From assembly GCF_013410115.1 (NCBI RefSeq), contig NZ_JACCCV010000001.1:744001-808000 (forward strand): a stretch of 64,000 bases of DNA. The letters run 5' to 3'. Positions 63,645 through 64,000 of this stretch are shown here, piece after piece. The stretch comes from Tunturiibacter gelidiferens (GTDB lineage Bacteria; Acidobacteriota; Terriglobia; Terriglobales; Acidobacteriaceae). Made by a program: the position numbers and the translations under genes. Position 1 is the stretch's first letter. Every line of letters begins with the position of its first letter. Under the pieces are notes generated by a model. That model saw only the letters and a list, made by a program, of their open reading frames with translations. It was not told the origin of the DNA and did no database searches.

Positions 63645-64000
63645 ATGAAGGCGTTCGCACGTTGTTTCGTCGCTTTGGTACTCACTGCTATGCCGGTTAG
63701 CGGACTAGCTCAACAGTATTACAGTCATACAGGAGTCGTTCGGGCTGTGAAGCTCCGGATATTGCCAGGAAAAACCAAGGAGTTTTACGAAGCGTTTGCT
63801 TATGCGCCTAAGGTTTTCGAGGCCGAGAAAGCAGCTGGCATCATCACGGGATACTCGATTATGACCTCAGTGAACTTCGAGGGGCCGGAGAAGTGGGACG
63901 TAATGTATGTGCTTCATTTCAAGAATATGGCCGTACTGGATACGTCCGCGGATCTGGCCGAACCTATTATTGCCAAGGTGTATGGCTCGCCCGAGAAGAG
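63645..64000 (+). CDS. Exported hypothetical protein, truncated by window end
   Basis: The visible 118 residues start with a signal peptide (about residues 1-22, SGLAQQ). The mature part has an alternating beta-alpha pattern (VRAVKLRILPGKTKEFYEA) resembling ferredoxin-fold dabb/antibiotic-monooxygenase-like domains. The 3' end lies beyond the window. Confidence 0.7.
   Translation, partial: MKAFARCFVALVLTAMPVSGLAQQYYSHTGVVRAVKLRILPGKTKEFYEAFAYAPKVFEAEKAAGIITGYSIMTSVNFEGPEKWDVMYVLHFKNMAVLDTSADLAEPIIAKVYGSPEK

Noticed and set aside
1..64000. CRISPR arrays, prophage genes, transposases
   Set aside because: None seen; the repeats present are palindromic or short tandem units without spacer-repeat regularity, and no transposase motif is recognised.

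Overview
The window reads like the chromosome of a diderm, GC-rich soil bacterium, most probably an acidobacterium of the Granulicella/Edaphobacter/Terriglobus type. I infer this from the gene styles and dispersed repeats; no database search was possible. Genes are dense and mostly housekeeping, with short accessory patches that are less GC-rich to the eye.

Layout. 0.2-2.0 kb: a Tat-exported protein, ridA, msrB and, on the minus strand, rpmB. 2.4-11.7 kb: a tightly coupled tripartite RND efflux operon (adaptor, two different permeases, outer-membrane factor), followed by an exported GH2 glycosidase. 14.5-19.1 kb: tRNA-Val(GAC), pgsA, and the iron-sulfur operon iscR-iscS-iscU-iscA-hscB. 19.1-27.1 kb: an accessory stretch (cysteine-less isochorismatase-like hydrolase, PCMT-like methyltransferase, small zinc-ribbon and exported proteins, DinB, VOC, GNAT, AraC). 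27.2-31.5 kb: the rest of the isc set, hscA-fdx, then (after an NTF2-like protein and a putative nuclease on the other strand) iscX. The ISC machinery is therefore complete and in the enterobacterial order, but interrupted twice.

31.6-41.9 kb: murJ, a LysR regulator with yeiH and a palindromic operator between them, a zinc-ribbon protein, a MerR regulator, an Old Yellow Enzyme, a zinc-ribbon membrane protein with a decayed partial copy 0.9 kb downstream, and an AsmA-like protein. 42.0-45.1 kb: pyrR-pyrB-pyrC. 45.1-55.8 kb: exported hypotheticals, an alpha/beta hydrolase, a kbl-like transferase, a glycine-zipper lipoprotein, miaA, a TonB-family protein, mogA/moaB and a VTT membrane protein. 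55.8-64.0 kb: a YdjM-like membrane hydrolase, gatB, a large unknown protein, a lysine-rich DUF6496 protein, a cytosine deaminase of the yeast type, a DUF2199 protein, an APC permease, and an exported protein cut off by the window end.

The most unusual non-genic feature is a family of five intergenic palindromic elements (near 24.6, 26.9, 42.6, 56.9 and 61.8 kb). They share two local hairpins, one with compensatory base changes between copies. Two copies are near-perfect head-to-head inverted dimers of about 200 bp, and one sits inside the pyr operon. A second short repeat family, a 46-bp direct repeat flanking an orphan gene, and a possible 26-codon leader ORF are also described.
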